From Motacilla alba alba (Eukaryota > Chordata > Aves > Passeriformes > Motacillidae), in contig NC_052019.1 in NCBI RefSeq assembly GCF_015832195.1, positions 47,619,016 to 47,683,015 of the forward strand: a stretch of 64,000 nt of DNA, given 5' to 3'. The notes under the pieces are model-generated. The model did no database searches. It saw only the letters and a list, made by a program, of their open reading frames with translations, and was not told the origin of the DNA. The position numbers and the translations under genes were made by a program. Shown piece by piece: positions 12,334 through 26,257 of this stretch; position 1 is the first letter of the stretch; the number at the start of each line of letters is the position of its first letter.

Positions 12334-15300
12334 CGGCTTCATCCAGATTAGCTTCCAAGTTAATGCCACATGGCAGTCAGATGACTGAGCACAGCTGCAT
12401 GGCTGCATGGTCACATTATTCACATCCTCACTAAGTAATTTGTTGGTTACTTCAGAAGGACAAGTCAGGGAAGGGGAAAGCAGGGGGACTGCTGGTACCC
12501 ACTGTCATGTGGAGAATCTCTGATGCTGTACTTCATGCTGGGCAGTGAAAACAGTGAAATAAATACCCTTGTGAACAAAGCCTGCTTCTGTGAAAACCCA
12601 GGCCTAGAGGACAGCAAAAGAAGTTTTGTCCAAATGAGTAAATACTCAAAGATTGTTGACTTCCACCTTCAGCATTAACTTTTTTCACACAAAGAGACAT
12701 GGTGGCAGGTCTGGGACTGCTGGCAGGCACAAGAGGAAGAAGTATTGAGCTGCATGGGCAGTTTTTACTGCTCCTATTTCCTCCACAGAAACAACTGTGG
12801 GCGGGTCTGGTTTTAGTGCATATCTCTTAAACTGGCATTGCACATCACGCATGGTGTGGAAACCATGGGTTGGGAAACCTGACCTAGACGAAGGGAAGCT
12901 GGTGAATTACTGCTCTCAGCCTGTTTGAAACTCCAGTGCCACAAAGGAATGCTGCTTCTAAAAGGAGTTATTACCATTTAGGTGCAGCAAGCCAGTAGTG
13001 GTGTTCCTTGTGTGATCCTTAGCAGAACTGCTGAATCAGACAGAGTTTCTCTAAACTTAGTCCAACACTAAATGCAGAAATTGGGTAGAGGAGGTAGAAG
13101 CAGACAGGGTAGTGGCTAATTTAGTGCTGTTCCTGTAATTCTTTGGCTTCACGGAACACATCAGAAAAGGATGTGAGAGGCACCTATGGGTTGTGATAGA
13201 GCAACTCCTGGAGAAAGTGTGTGAATTTGAAAGCCATGGAGTAGTTGAGACCTCAGCTTCACTTCCTGAAATAACAAGGGGAGAGAAAACTGGAATCAGG
13301 GGTTAGACTCTGGCTAAAGGCAAGTCCTGTGAGGCAAGGGATATCTTCAAGGGATGTTGCCCTACCAGTGGCTGTGGCCATTTCTGTGGAAGGGCAGGAA
13401 TGAGAGGCTCTTCACTACTGGCTCCATAATATTTCACTGCCATTCCGGAAATGCTCCAAATTTTCAGTGCCTTTTGCTGAATGTATATATATAAAACAGC
13501 CTTGCTTATTTCATGAGGCTGTTATGATACATCTACTCTGCTGTTTTTTGTGAAAACTGCTGTGCTTTGGTAAAAGAGGAGTGGGATTTTATGAATTTGA
13601 AAGGTCTCAAATGAGTTGGTTGTGAGCTCTGCATTTTTTCTTGAAAAACACACAACAAACAAGCCTCCTTAAAACACAAAAGCCGTTAAAAACAAAGGTT
13701 ATTTTCTCATTGGGGAATTTTGAAATGTTCAAACCAAGCAGCTGTTTTTTCAGCTGTTGCAGGTTTAAACAACAGCAAGAAAATCCTCTGCTATGACCTG
13801 TCACAGGAAATAATCCTTTCTTGATCAGGCTGAACAGCCGTGTTCATTGCTTCTCCTGCAGTAGTAATATTCAACTTCTCGACTTGTTACCTGCACAATG
13901 ACTCGTCAAAATTTTAAGCTAATGATATAAAATATGAAATCATGAAATTGCAGATGTTTAAGTGCATCCTCGGGATTCATAAATTATGGGAGCTATAGTG
14001 AATTGTTAGGAATGAATTAGGCGTTTGGAAGTGGGCGACTTTGAAGATATTTTTGCTTTTTAAAAAATGCTAAATGCTTTTGACCTTTCTCCCCATTGCA
14101 ATGCAAGTGAACACCTAATAACACCACTTCAATTTTGTTGCTTTTTTGTGATAATAAATAACATTTACTTTCCATGGTAATACTTCAATTATGCAAATCA
14201 AATTCTCACTAATGGCTTTTTTTCAGACCCCATATATCTGGAGTGTAATTTGTTTTTTACTGAAGTCAGGGGAAATGCAGTGCTGGCAAAGGTGGGCAGA
14301 TGTATTTTGGATCCTCTGTTTAACTACATCTATGCTGTGTAATCATTTAGGGAAAAGAAACAACCCAAAAGCCAGAAAGCCCAAAAAACTAGTGGTCTCT
14401 GTAAATGTTAAGAAGTGGAAATCATTATTAGAATGACTGTGGTTTCTGTTATTATTGTCAGTAAGGGAACTGTTGCCAGTTTATTTCACTTAACAAATAT
14501 CAGTGGAACCAATCCTGAAAAATATTACTTTGGGAATATCCTGTAGGCTTCCTTTATTTGGAGACCAACATTTAGTTCTGGCTTAAATCTGCTTATTGTT
14601 TAGATTAAAATCTCCTTTGCATGGTCAACATAGTTAAAAGCAAGCAGATTGGCTTCTGACTCCTACATTATCAACATAAGAATAATTGCAATCACAAATA
14701 AAAAGTCGGGAAATAACTTGCATTACTTGAAAAAGAACACAAAGCTTTCATGTATACAGATTTTTAAGGTTAACAATTACTTTCCCTTCTCTTTCTCCTA
14801 TTTTCAAATCAAAACAGAATCCTATCCCTAAAAAGCATCAAAACTCAAGAACAAGCAAATCACCCCAAAAGCTGAGAAGCAGGCAGTAATCAGTAATTGC
14901 TGATGCAAATAAAAATGGACTTCTGTTGTTTCATTTCTAGAATCATATTTAAGAATGGTACAGTGATTGAATGGTTGCTGCAGTACAGAAATAAAAGCAC
15001 AGGAACGTACTGAGGCAGAGCTGCCCGAGCCAGACAGACCAGAAACACAGTGCACTGCAGAGATGTTTAAATTCAGTATGTAGCAATATAAAGTAATTTC
15101 TGCACACCAGCCAAGGTCACTTCAGCTGGATGAGAGTCTAGAAGATAATATTAGAAATGCAGGGTTGTGAGGAGGGGACTCGAGAGGAGTGCAGTGCTTA
15201 GGACCATCCTGTGTATGTTGAGAGTCCTGTGGTAGCCAGAAAAGGTGCATTTGAAAAGAGAAGATCAGATGTTCTCTATAATATGCTTGTACTTTCCCTT

Positions 15301-17198
15301 TACCATCTTTTTGGCATTCAAAGGTTTTATAAAGAAAATTAGGGTGTAAGAGCATGAGATGCCTTTAAGAATCAGTAGGTGAATAGCAGTTCTTTGAAGA
15401 TAAGCACACTCTGGCTCAGAGGCCCTGTTGATTATCCAACAGCAATTTGATCTTATGCTCTGTTGGTTCAGTGATTTGACACATGGTGTTGGCATTGTTA
15501 TTTAGGGTGTTTTATGTAAACCGGTAGGAGCTGGTTCATCCTGTTTGGAGTGTAAGTTAGTTCTCCCATTCTCCCAGCTGAACCTAACAATTCCATTACA
15601 GTCAGTGCTTTCCTTATTTGTCTCTGAACTGGGAACTGTGATCACAAAAAAAAGCAGCTATGACCTCTGTCTTTGACATGAGGTTGTCAGACTTTTCCTA
15701 ACACAAGATGAGACACTGCCTTGCCTGGCTTTGGATAGTTGCTCCCCATTATCTTCAGAAATTAAATTTTTTTAGAAAAGGATGGTAGTAGTTGAAGAAC
15801 CATCATTGTTCGAGTGTTTCTCAGGCTGCAGTCCTGGATTGCTGGTTGGCCATAAAACATGGGAAATTACGGGCAAATTATTAGCAGGTACACAGCTTTA
15901 GCGTTGTTTATTTTTGGGAAATTGTAATAAGTAACAGGGAAGCAAGCATGGCCTTGGATATGATTTGTTTAATTTTCTGAATGAACAGATATTCCTATGA
16001 TTTATTTATGTCTGGGTGCTTGGGCTCTGTTTTGGTGGGCCTGATTATCATCAATGTGAGATGCTGTTCGCCCTGCCTCTGATCTGGAGCATGGAAGTCA
16101 CAAGTCCTGGCCTGCAGGAAGTACTAATACAGCTCCTATTGCAGCCCGCTTGTGGCCATCTAAATTTGGAAACCATGTGATCCTTGGTTTTCATACATAA
16201 ATCCTTGGAGTTGGACATTCCTGCTGTTGCCATTGTTGGAAACACTTCTGGTTTTTTCTTCATGGCTAAGTGCTGTGGCACATCTGTGTCACCTGAGCCA
16301 TACACAAGCTGCTCTCCCTGCAGTGCTCCATCCAAGCAGCTTCCAGACAGGTCGTTTTACACAATGGTTCATAGTGTTCAGTTCTCCAATTTCTGAGGAA
16401 ATTCAGCCCTTGCAAAACTGAACAGATGGATCTGAGTTCCAGCGTGTAGACACGGAACTATGTTTTATTCCCACATCCTGAATGAGCGCTGTAACCGCTG
16501 AGGAAGTGCAAGGAAACTGCTGCTTCCTCTGCTCATGCTGTGTAGCAGAGATGTTGCCCTTCCTCATGAGAGCAAAGGGGTAGGCAGGGCAGAGCTCAGC
16601 ATGCTGAAATGCAGAGAAAAAGCAGGGCCTCCTGTTGCCCTGCATGAACAGCCTGAGCCCCTGAAGAGGGGGATTTAAGGAGCTTCCCCAGCGCTGGTTG
16701 AACCAGCTTGTGCTGCAGGGAGCAGTTTACATGGGCTGTGCTCTTTCCTGCACATTGCATGCAGAACTTACTTGCTGAAATCACAACTGTTGCTTCTGCT
16801 GCAAAATCTGGAGACTGCAATAGTTTTATGTCCTTTTGTGCAGCCCTGCTGTTCCAAAAACCTAGGTCCACAAAAAGATTAACAGCTTGTTCCTTAGGGG
16901 CCATTAACACCACAATACTCTGGAAGAATGTGCTTGTACAGAGGAAAGGTAGCGTTTGGCACTGCTTTCTTCCCAAACCTTCCTCCCAGCAGGCTGCATA
17001 TAAAATATACATTAACTCCCCCAATAACTATACAATTATGACAGTTGAAATAGAATTAGAGGAGCTACCCTAAAGCCCAGACCACATGTCCCACCTTTAC
17101 TACAGGCTGCCAGCAGAGCACTTGTCAGTTGTGATTTACATCTGTGCAATTGTTTCTTCCTTGAAAGAAAAAACAAAAGAAAGACTGTATATAGAGTA

Positions 17199-17200
<2 letters not shown>
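12334..17200. other. Intergenic region with no recognised gene
   Basis: Unique sequence of mixed composition. Open frames around 16596-17073 overlap on both strands and match nothing I know. The stretch near 13890-14240 is listed separately as a possible regulatory element. Confidence 0.55.
13890..14240. promoter_or_regulatory. Possible conserved non-coding element (AT-rich, octamer motif)
   Basis: AT-rich, non-repetitive sequence with TAAT-type homeodomain cores, GCAAT/CAAT motifs and a perfect octamer ATGCAAAT near 14191. Its texture resembles vertebrate conserved enhancers. Conservation itself cannot be seen from one sequence, so this is only a candidate. Confidence 0.2.

Positions 17201-17201
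<1 letters not shown>

Positions 17202-17239
<38 letters not shown>
17202..17239. repeat. (TA)n microsatellite
   Basis: About 19 uninterrupted TA units. They are flanked by AGTACAC on the left and CAGTACAC with further TATA-rich imperfect copies on the right, so the whole block is close to palindromic and could extrude a hairpin or vary in length. Open frames across it (runs of IYIYIY) are artefacts. Confidence 0.95.
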
Positions 17240-17242
<3 letters not shown>

Positions 17243-17489
17243 TACACAATGTACTGTATATAAGGGTATATAAGGTACACAATAAAATAGTTGTACAGAA
17301 AAAAATACAGTCCACTTTTTCTAGAAAGCTCTAAGCTGCCTGGGATGGTCTAACACCCAGAGTCCTGTGATATATGCATTAGCATCATTCAAGAATAGAT
17401 GGCGTCTTTCTCTTGAACAAGCAACGTGCTTAGCAGGAGGATTAAGAAAAACTGTCTTCCAAATACCTAGTATAATGCATTGGCATTCT

Positions 17490-17526
17490 CATTTCAGGTT
17501 GATTTCATTTCATTTCAGGTTGATTT
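17490..17526. repeat. Short direct repeat, 16-bp unit
   Basis: Two exact copies of CATTTCAGGTTGATTT lie at 17490-17505 and 17511-17526 with a 21-bp period. This looks like a local slippage duplication. Confidence 0.85.
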
Positions 17527-20500
17527 GTACTTTCAGCATTTGTTCTGGTAGCCCTGGCTCTGAAATGTCAGTATATCATATTCATTGCTTTAGGTGAATC
17601 CTTTCTTTCTAAGCTGAGACCAAGCACCAAGGCAGTTGCAGTTTAAAGATAATAATGTCTTTAGCTAAATAAGCCCAAGACTGCAATTTTTAAAAAATGT
17701 AGCTCTAACTCATTTGTTGCAAATTATGACTTTCTGTGTTTGCACTGCTGAGACTATGCCAGTTCCTGACGTGGTCTCATTAATAGATTATTTCCTTGTT
17801 AGCTGTAGGTAAAGCTTTGACCTAGAGCTGATTAGGGAAAAGAACTTCTGTATCTATTATCTTTTCTCTCTCATAATTAGTATAATTATGCTTCTGTGCC
17901 CCAGACAGCAGTCTCAGACAGTCTGCTGTGGAGCCACAGAAACTGTCTGGACTCCCAGAATGGGAGTTTGCTGTTAAGCAAGGCATAGCTGGGTTCTGTA
18001 GTGTCAGGAAAAAGCTGAATTACACCGTTACACGGCAGGTAACCAAACCAGGGCAGAGAGTTTTCCCTTCCTCCCCACCCAGTTAAATCCAATTAACTGT
18101 GAGGAATGCAAAAAGCAGGTTTTGTCATTTCCACTTTTTTAAAGGTAAACTGGCGCACCTATGAGACAGAATCGGTCAAGGGCACAGTGATTCAGTTTAT
18201 AGGTGAAAATGACAGGCATTGTTAAGGAGGAGAGCACCCAGCTGAAACTACTCTGGTTTTGACACAATGCTACAGCTTTTTAGTAATATGTTCACCTGTT
18301 CTCTGTTAGGTGATTGAGAGGGTTTGCAGCTGGGCAGAGTGGGTGTGACTGGGACTTGTCCAGTGCTGCGCTGGGGGCTGCTCTCCAGCAGTGAGGGGAG
18401 GATTTTCCCTTCCCAGGGTACATCTGCTGCCTCTTAAGTGAGGTTACAAAATGAGAGCAAAGGAGGGGAGGTCTCTTTCCAAGGTAGATCATGGCAGCTT
18501 TTAGGGGAAAACAAGTTAAGGTGAGTTCAGTTTAATACCTACTACTGGTGTGCATGGAAGGCATTGAGCAGTGTAACTGGCAAGAAATCTTGAAGCTTAA
18601 AATGTGAAGGATTTTAAGAGTGTGTTGGAGAGGAGTACCAGCTGTCTTTTCTGTTGCCTCTTACCCTTCCCACCATGCTTGCACCTCAGAGTATGTGTTA
18701 CTCTTCCTTGCAGTGTGACTGCTCTGACAGGATTTAACAGGACTTGTTCTTTACGGCCATCTTGGGTATCATTGTTCTGGTGCTGTGGAAGTGTAATTCC
18801 TATCATGAAATGGTAGCTGTGGCTGCAATGCAAAGCTCAATAAAAGGGGAAAGAAGTTTATGGTAGTAGGTAATTGTGAGGAGGCAGCAATTTAACTCCT
18901 TCCTTGGGCTCTGGGCTTGGAGTCCTCACCTTATGCCTTGGAGTGGAGTTTTCCAGTGAGGTGGAAACAATTGGTTGTTCAGTGGGAGCAGCCTTCATCC
19001 TTCATCATAACTTTTTGAATTAATCTTGCAACCTGAGAGATTTGTGGTCTGAATGCCTATATCTGAAGTGAAGAGGGAGGCTCTAGTGTTTCGTGCTCTT
19101 CTCCATATGATGACAAATGCATGAGCAGCCACTGGAAGAGAGGAGAAAGCTCAGGCTTTGGGATACTATTGGCTTAAGTGTTGGGATGCTTTCTTGGGAG
19201 CTAAGAATTATAAAATTTGATCTCCTCCCAAATGGAGAAGGTTTTAGGCCTAATCTACCACATCTCAGCTAAATGCCCAATTAGTCGTGGTCTAAAAGCA
19301 ATGACTCCTGCCTTGTAAGTAGGACTGGAGGTGTTTTCTTTTAGTCAGAGGATGTGCATCATAGACCAGTGATGCTGCTTCTTCATAAAAACCTGAAGGT
19401 CCCAGGGGGGCTGGGCTCTGCCACTTGCCTGCATCTCCTGAGGAACCTGATTGTCTTTGGACTTTGGGTGAGCTCAGTGATTCTGTTGACACAGTCCTAA
19501 GTTCCACCCAGGGCCTTGTGTTTGGTTATACCCTGCAATGCCACCTGTGGAGCTGCTCGGGTCCCACTGTGGCTGAATTCCTTGCTGCTAGCCCTCAGCA
19601 CTGTCAGAAAAGAAATCACTGAAACATGTGAAAATACTTTGTGTAATAAAGCACCTGGTAACCAACAAGGGATAGTTGAATTTTATTTTTTTGGTTAATT
19701 GCTTTAATTATATGACTTCTGAAAAAAGAAATATAAGAAAACCCATTAAATAAAAAACCCATCTGGAAAATTATAAAACCACTCTGGGTTGTGCTGTGGT
19801 GTAACTATCCATGTTCCTTCTGTGCTCTACCTGTGATAAAGTAGCCTGGGAGAGGGTCTGTAATACCGTCCCAGGCTCCTTGCCTGGAGGGGTGAGCAAA
19901 CCCAAGGATGGGTTGTGATAAGGGGTGTGGCAGCTGTTCTGGCTTGATGAGCGACTGAATGAGTGTGAGACTGTCATTAAGGCTCTTCTGATGGGCTGTG
20001 AGAAAGTGAAAAGCTTGTCTGTGTTGTCACTGGAAATTGAAAAGGACTTTTGTGATTTAGGGACAAGTCTGCTCTTGCATTTAACCTTTTTCAGGCTGTG
20101 ATTAAATGCTCTTGAAGCTAATGATTGTCTGGCTGGTTGGCTTGTTTGTTTTTAATACAGCATTGGTAGGACTGTTTTGTTAGTGTAATAACACATTCTG
20201 GAAGTAAATACGCGATTGAGCACAAGAGCTTGTGTGTTTAAATTAGGTTAGTGTCTTGGGGCCCAAGAAAACAGGTAAAACCTCCTGTCCAGGGGAGCGA
20301 TGCCATTGAATCCTGGGTTACCAAAGAGAAATCTGAGATGCTGCCTGCATGTGGAAACATTTCAGGTTTCAGCTAGATCTTTACTAACTTTGGGACTGAG
20401 TTCCAGTTACGAAGCATGAATTAGTTTATTAAATGGCTGCCACTGACCTTTCTCTCTGTTTACTTTCACTGTTAATGCTTTCTGTGCCTTACAGAAGGAG

Positions 20501-23500
20501 CCACAGCTTAGGCTCTCTTCCTGTGGAGCTTGCAAGCATTTACTTTGCAGGCTGAAACCTCGCCCTTCAGCTGATAGGGAGCACCCTGTGTTAGGAGGGT
20601 AACTATTGGAACTGAGACAGCTCCCGGTTGGGCAGGGTGGAGGCTTGGAGTGCTCATTAGCAATGGAATGTCCCTGTTCCAATGGGGACAAGCCCAGTGT
20701 GAGCAAGGCTGGCACGGAGCAGGTGAAGGAACCTGGTGATCTTACACTGTTTACACAACCTACTGCCAGTTGACCAAATAAATAAACTTGCCTGCTGACT
20801 GTATCCAGAATGAGTCAGGCCATTTTACAAGAGCTCTGTTTGGGCCACAGAAGTGTGGGTGTTTTCTTCCTGTGAAAGACATTGAAAAAGAGTAGGACTG
20901 ACTTGCTTCTAATGTGTGAGGAAGTTCTGGTGTTTGCTCCTTGGGTTTCCTTACCTCCTGTTTGCTAGTAACATTAGAGTGTATTACTTGTTTCCTAGAC
21001 TTTCTGAATATAATTTGTTTTTATTAGTGATCCAGTCATCATGCTGTCTTCCAGCTCAAGGGAATTCCAGCCCAGGTCCATTTTAACTTTTTCATTTTCA
21101 AGATGTCCTAAACCCAAAAACTTTGAGTGTGGCTTCCATGTGAGAGTCCTTGAAGAGAGTGTTGTTCACTGACTTTTCCTTTCAAAGTATCTGAAGTGAA
21201 GGACTTTATTGGTTGTATTTTTTGTTTCTCTTGAAGTGGAAGATGTGAAAGGGTCACAATGCATACCAATGAATTTTGAGGTTTAGATCTTTGTTTAGAT
21301 CTCATTCCTTGCCACTTTGTGAGATAAGCTTTTTTATTAATTTTCGTATAGGTCACAAATATTCTTTTTATGATGCTGTTTTCTGTAGGCATGGTAAGCA
21401 GGTTATTGAGTTGCTATGAAGGGGGGTAGAGTGGATTAAACAAAAAGAGAGGAGGGGAAGGAAGAGAGCTCATAGGTGTGATTCTTCTGGAAACTCTGGC
21501 TGACAAGCATTTTGGTGGCTGCAAAAGCTGGTGTGATGTTCCCTTGTAGAGTCCTATGTGAGCACCTGTTGATGGTTGAAGGCTTTTGTTAATTTCCTGG
21601 GATTAGTATTGATGACCACAGTAGTAAAGATCCACAGCAGGAAGATGTCATGAAGACATAAACAGGTTTGGGCTTTTTTTTGACTGATGGAAGGTAGTGC
21701 ATGCGCACACAATTTATTAAAATATTCCACTGTGAACAGATATAGCACAATGGCAAATAGAATTCACCTAATAGTTCTCAGAATGGCTTTTTATTTTTGC
21801 TCTTAAAATTTCTTTACCAGCTGATGCTGTTGAGTTAGAGTGGTCATCCTGGTAGAAGAGGGGACATCTCTGAAAGGCTCCTGCAAAGCTGCAGTCACAG
21901 TGCAGTGAGGTTTAAAGGTCTGAGACTATTGAGGGATGAGGAAAGCAGGATTTCTTAGATGATGTAAGAGGTCTTGTAACTGATGCATAAAAGTCTGGGT
22001 GTCCCAAGCAGAAGTAACAGCTTTGGAAATAGTGCTTACTATAGACCCTCCTTCTCTGTTAGGAGAAATCTGTTTCCAGCCTGTTGTACGAATAGATTTC
22101 TTCAGCACCTGAAAATGGATGCAAAGAAGGAAATCTTCAAAATCCCTGATGGAATTTGCAAGCTGCAGAAACTCCCAGAGTCCTGCATAAAATTGAGAGG
22201 TTTTTGTGGTTTTTATTGACGTCCTGGTAGTCCCATGCTGCAGCTCTGAAAACTGAATTCTGGCTGCCAGGATCAGTTTCTCTGCCATTCCCATGGATGC
22301 ACAGAGCTCAGTTCCCAGGGGCTGCTCTGTAGGTAGTGCTGTCTGGTCATGGTTTGTGTTCAGGTCCCTGCTTATGGAGGCCCATGGAGAAACTGGACAC
22401 TCAGGAGGTTGTCTTTGCAGTGTGAATGATCCTCTTTGTCTCAGCCTGACTCCTGCAGCTTGTAACAATGGTGAAATCACATCCACAGCAAAAAACAGTC
22501 ACAGTTTATCTCCTCAGACTTTACTCCCTCTCCTTCCTCTTTCTGTGTTGTGCTAGAATTGTGCTGTTTTTCACTACTTCTGGTAATTTTTTTTTTCTTT
22601 TCTATAAGGAGAATATGGAATGAGATAAAGGAAAATGCTGCTTCTTTCTTTTAAGCCAGTCTTTCCTCTGTCACCTATGATCCACTCAGAAATCCCCAGT
22701 CCACATCTTATTGTGATTGGTAGCAGTTACCAGATGATGCTTCTGGTTCTGTGTAGCTTGTGTGCATCTTGGAGTAAAAACTGTGGTGAGCCTGCCTGGA
22801 GTTGTGCAAACTCTGCCCGGTTGTTGTACTGCTGACTGATGGCCAAGGGTGAGCGCAGTTCACTCCCTTCCATGTCAGTTCTTACACCTTCGTGGTTATT
22901 CTGCAGCACTCTGCAGAATGGCTGCATTGTCTTGCCTTGAGCTTTCCTGCAAGTCCCATATCCACTGTCATCTTAGTGCTCTCAAACTTTATGAATTGCC
23001 TTTTGGGAAGGACCTTTGGAAAACTAGGCTGTTGTGAGGGTTTCTTGGATCTTAAGAAGGCAAGAGGGTCTGGGCAGCACTGTCTGAAACAGCTCTCACT
23101 CTCTGAGCTCAGCCCTGTAAAGCAAGGCTCTGAGAAAGCTCTGCATTTCATAACCATTTCCCAAAATCTCTACTACTTACACTGCAAAACCTAAGTTTTG
23201 GAATATATCTGGACTGTTTTGTGAGCAATCAAAAATTGTTTAAAAAATATTTACTTTGTAAATTTACAAATTACAGATTTCTTCCCCCAGTTACAACTAG
23301 GGGAAGAAAAAAAATGTTTCAATAAGTATGGAAATGGATGTTACTGTAGTCAGATCCACAGTGAGTCTGCACTCAAATACTTCTCAAAGTGGCCAGCTGA
23401 GTGTTGGCTAGTTAATGTGAGTTGTTAAAAAGAAGTTGAAGTACCTGTTTATATTCCAATAATCAGGTGGCTTTCCAAGGTTTTCAGCATGCACAGCTTG

Positions 23501-23569
23501 AAAGCTTTTAAGGTTCCAGAGTTTGTAGTGTATTTGGCCACATATTTTCTATAGACTTCAAGATTCGTT
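17527..23569. other. Intergenic region, no gene recognised
   Basis: About 6 kb of unique sequence. The most notable object is a long minus-strand open frame at 21926-22486, listed separately. I recognise no repeat or RNA gene. Confidence 0.55.
21926..22486 (-). other. Long open reading frame of unknown status
   Basis: This 186-codon open frame on the minus strand is the longest outside TET2. The first codon is GTG, not ATG. The first ATG is internal and gives roughly 120 residues (MGMAEKLILAARIQF...). I recognise no domain, signal peptide or membrane segment, and see no clear splice context, promoter or poly(A) signal. By my rough estimate, one frame of this length in 64 kb is not surprising by chance. 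It could be noise, a decayed retroelement or a real exon. Confidence 0.15.
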
Positions 23570-23660
23570 TCATTCTTTTGCATAATGATCCGAGTTGGAA
23601 GGGACCCACAGTGATCATCAAGTCCAGCTCTAAAGTTAATGGCCCTTCAGCCGCAGTGAT
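23570..23660 (-). mobile_element. CR1 LINE fragment (3' end, minus strand)
   Basis: The stretch containing GAGTTGGAAGGGACCCACAG and GATCATCAAGTCCAGCTC matches the well-known reverse complement of avian CR1 3' ends. It is short and degraded, and the right boundary is uncertain. Confidence 0.65.
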
Positions 23661-26257
23661 GGGGGGTTTTGCTTTCTGCACACATGGATTTACACTCAAG
23701 GAAGAGAATTTCAGTGTCTTCACCTCTAATTATCTCACCCCAATGGGCCAAAGAATGCATTTGAGTAGAAGACACCTTTTGCCCCAGAGCCATTTGCAGT
23801 CCCCATCAGCTCTTCGAGGTCACTGCTGACGAGTTGGGATAGGGCCTTTCTGCCTGTAGAGCTGTCAACCGGTGGCAAGATGCACTTTTCAGCTTGACAT
23901 TTGGGGCAGTTCACTGCAAGCTGGTAAAGTTTGCACAGGGGGCTGCTTTGTTTAGTGTTTCATGCTGTTATTTCCAAGCAAGGGAATACAGTGTACCTGT
24001 AGTGCTGAGAGCCAGTCCTGTTACACTGCTCTGGCTGTTGAGGCAACTGCAAGCATGGTTGCTGAATTGTGTGGCATTTCTCCAGCTGAAAGTTGATTCT
24101 GGCCAATGGTGTTTGGTTTTTTTTCCCCTCACCAGTACTTGATGTGATTGAAATTGGAAAGGAAACCATTTTGTATGGACTTTTACTGGAGAAAAAGCAG
24201 TAACTACATCTGCATCTCTGTTTCTGGGTTTTTTTTTTAGTATTTTGTTTTGTTTTTTTTTTTTGTTCGACATCTTTCCCATCTTTTGATGATGCACATA
24301 GGATTTTATGGGTCATAGTGAAATATTTGATCATAAAAATCTATGAAAAAGCTGGCAGTTTTGTGCTGCCTACTATGTATGCAGTGATGGGTTTGACTGC
24401 TCAGCATTGTGACAAGAAGAAAATACCTTGGGGTGCCCAATTATAGCAGCAGTGAGAGGAAATTCAGAAGAGTAATTTTGGCTTCCTTCATTGCCTTTAT
24501 GTTGGCCTCTGAGCAAGTGGCCGTTCCACTCCTTTCAGATTTCACAGCAGCAAGAGTACTAATGGCAGCTCTGTGCAATCCTAACTTCTTGTGTCTGTGA
24601 GACTGAATCAATGCTTTGCCTTCCACATTTAGTAAAACAATTTTACACGCACACTGAGCAGCTATTCTCTTCTATACCTGCTTTGAGGTGGACTCCATGA
24701 GCTAGAAGATTTTACAGAAAGCTGTCTCTTTCATTCATTCTCCCTCACCCACTCTTTTTCTTTTTTTTTTTTTTTTTTTTTTAAATAAACTGCTTGACAA
24801 TAGAACAGTTCTCTAAAGGAGGTACTTTTAAAGCAAAGATGAGGAAAAGATAAGTGTTTTGATAGGTCTTACCTCATAAGAGTGGAAGTTTAAAGCAGGA
24901 AAAAAAGAAAGTTAACATTAACAGAAAAAAAGCAGTTGAGCTCACCCCATTCAAGCATACAGAAATCAGGTGCTGTTACACAGTATCTGAACACTTAAAT
25001 TGATAATATGTTTATTGCTGTAACATTCCCATGTGGTTTGGAGCAGAACCTTTTGGAAGTCAGCTGTGACCTAGAAACTGATTTTAGGGGCTTGGATATC
25101 TAAAGTAGGTTCTAAGCAGAGTTTAGATGCTGAAATCCAGATTGTAGTCTGTCTATTCCCTGGTCAGTCCCTACTTACCCTTGGAGGTGAGGAACCTCCC
25201 TGACATCTGTGACCAGCTGGATTTTCTGTTCATGCCCACTCAGGACTGCTTGGAATGGGAGTCCCACAGCACAGCTCATAGGGAAATGTGACCTGACCCC
25301 AAAATGAAGAGTTTCTTTGCCAAAGTTGTGATCAAAGTAGACTCATTGCTCGGGGGAGCCAAGCTCCTGACAAGCATCACACCTCTGTTTTGACTGCTTT
25401 TAAATTGTAGCTAGGAAAGGAGAGAGCCTACAGGGGAAGGTGCTTGCCTGTGAAGAGGAAGGCAGGGGTCAAGTGCCATTTCTGAGCGCTGTCTTTTAAT
25501 GCACTGTTTAATATTAACATCACATCCATAAGCAGAAATGAGAATAGGCAGCAAAGCTCTTCATTCCCATACTACAGAGTCATGCTTCCCCTTAGGCAGT
25601 TCTCTCCCTCTGGCCCAGCTCATGCATTATTATAATTTGGGTTGAGTGGCAGGAGGAATCCCCTTCCTCAAGGAGGTGCATGTCTTGGACTAATGCTCTT
25701 TCCCCTGCACTGAAGGCTTGAATCTCTTCTGGCAGTCATTTAACAACAGCAACCATGCCTCCTAACAGGAACCCAGCTGCATTTTGGGAGATGTTTGTGT
25801 GTGTGGTAGGTAAGAGATATCTTTCCAGCCTCTGTGGCAAGAGATTGTGTAATGTGTAATCTCTCTTCTTAACTGTAGTTGATTGATCAGTGTTAACTGA
25901 GCAGGCAAGCACTTTGTTTGCTCTTTTGCAGGAGTTGTTAGGGAATACTTGCTAGCAGCAGGACCTTCCATGGATCGAAGAGTGTCTGTTGACTGCTTGG
26001 TCTGTGCTTTAGAGGCAAGCAGGCAGGCCCCATATATGCAGCAAACCTTTGATTTGTTTATCAGCCCAAGTATAACACTCCTAACCTAGAGTGACAATCC
26101 GTGGCTTTCTCTGTAGAAAGATCTTCACAGTGTAACTTAACAGCCACATGCAACTTGTGACTATCAATTGTCAGCAAGCTGCTTTCTTAGGAAGAGGAAG
26201 GAAGTGTCTTCTAATATTCCCAGCTAGTTAAATGTCAGCTGTACCTGACCATATGCA
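23661..26257. other. Intergenic region between CR1 fragments
   Basis: Unique sequence with T-rich runs, including about 20 T at 24763-24782 followed by AAATAAA. No gene recognised. Confidence 0.55.

Noticed and set aside
16596..17073. Overlapping open frames of 142 (-) and 121 (+) codons
   Set aside because: They overlap on opposite strands and neither resembles a known family.
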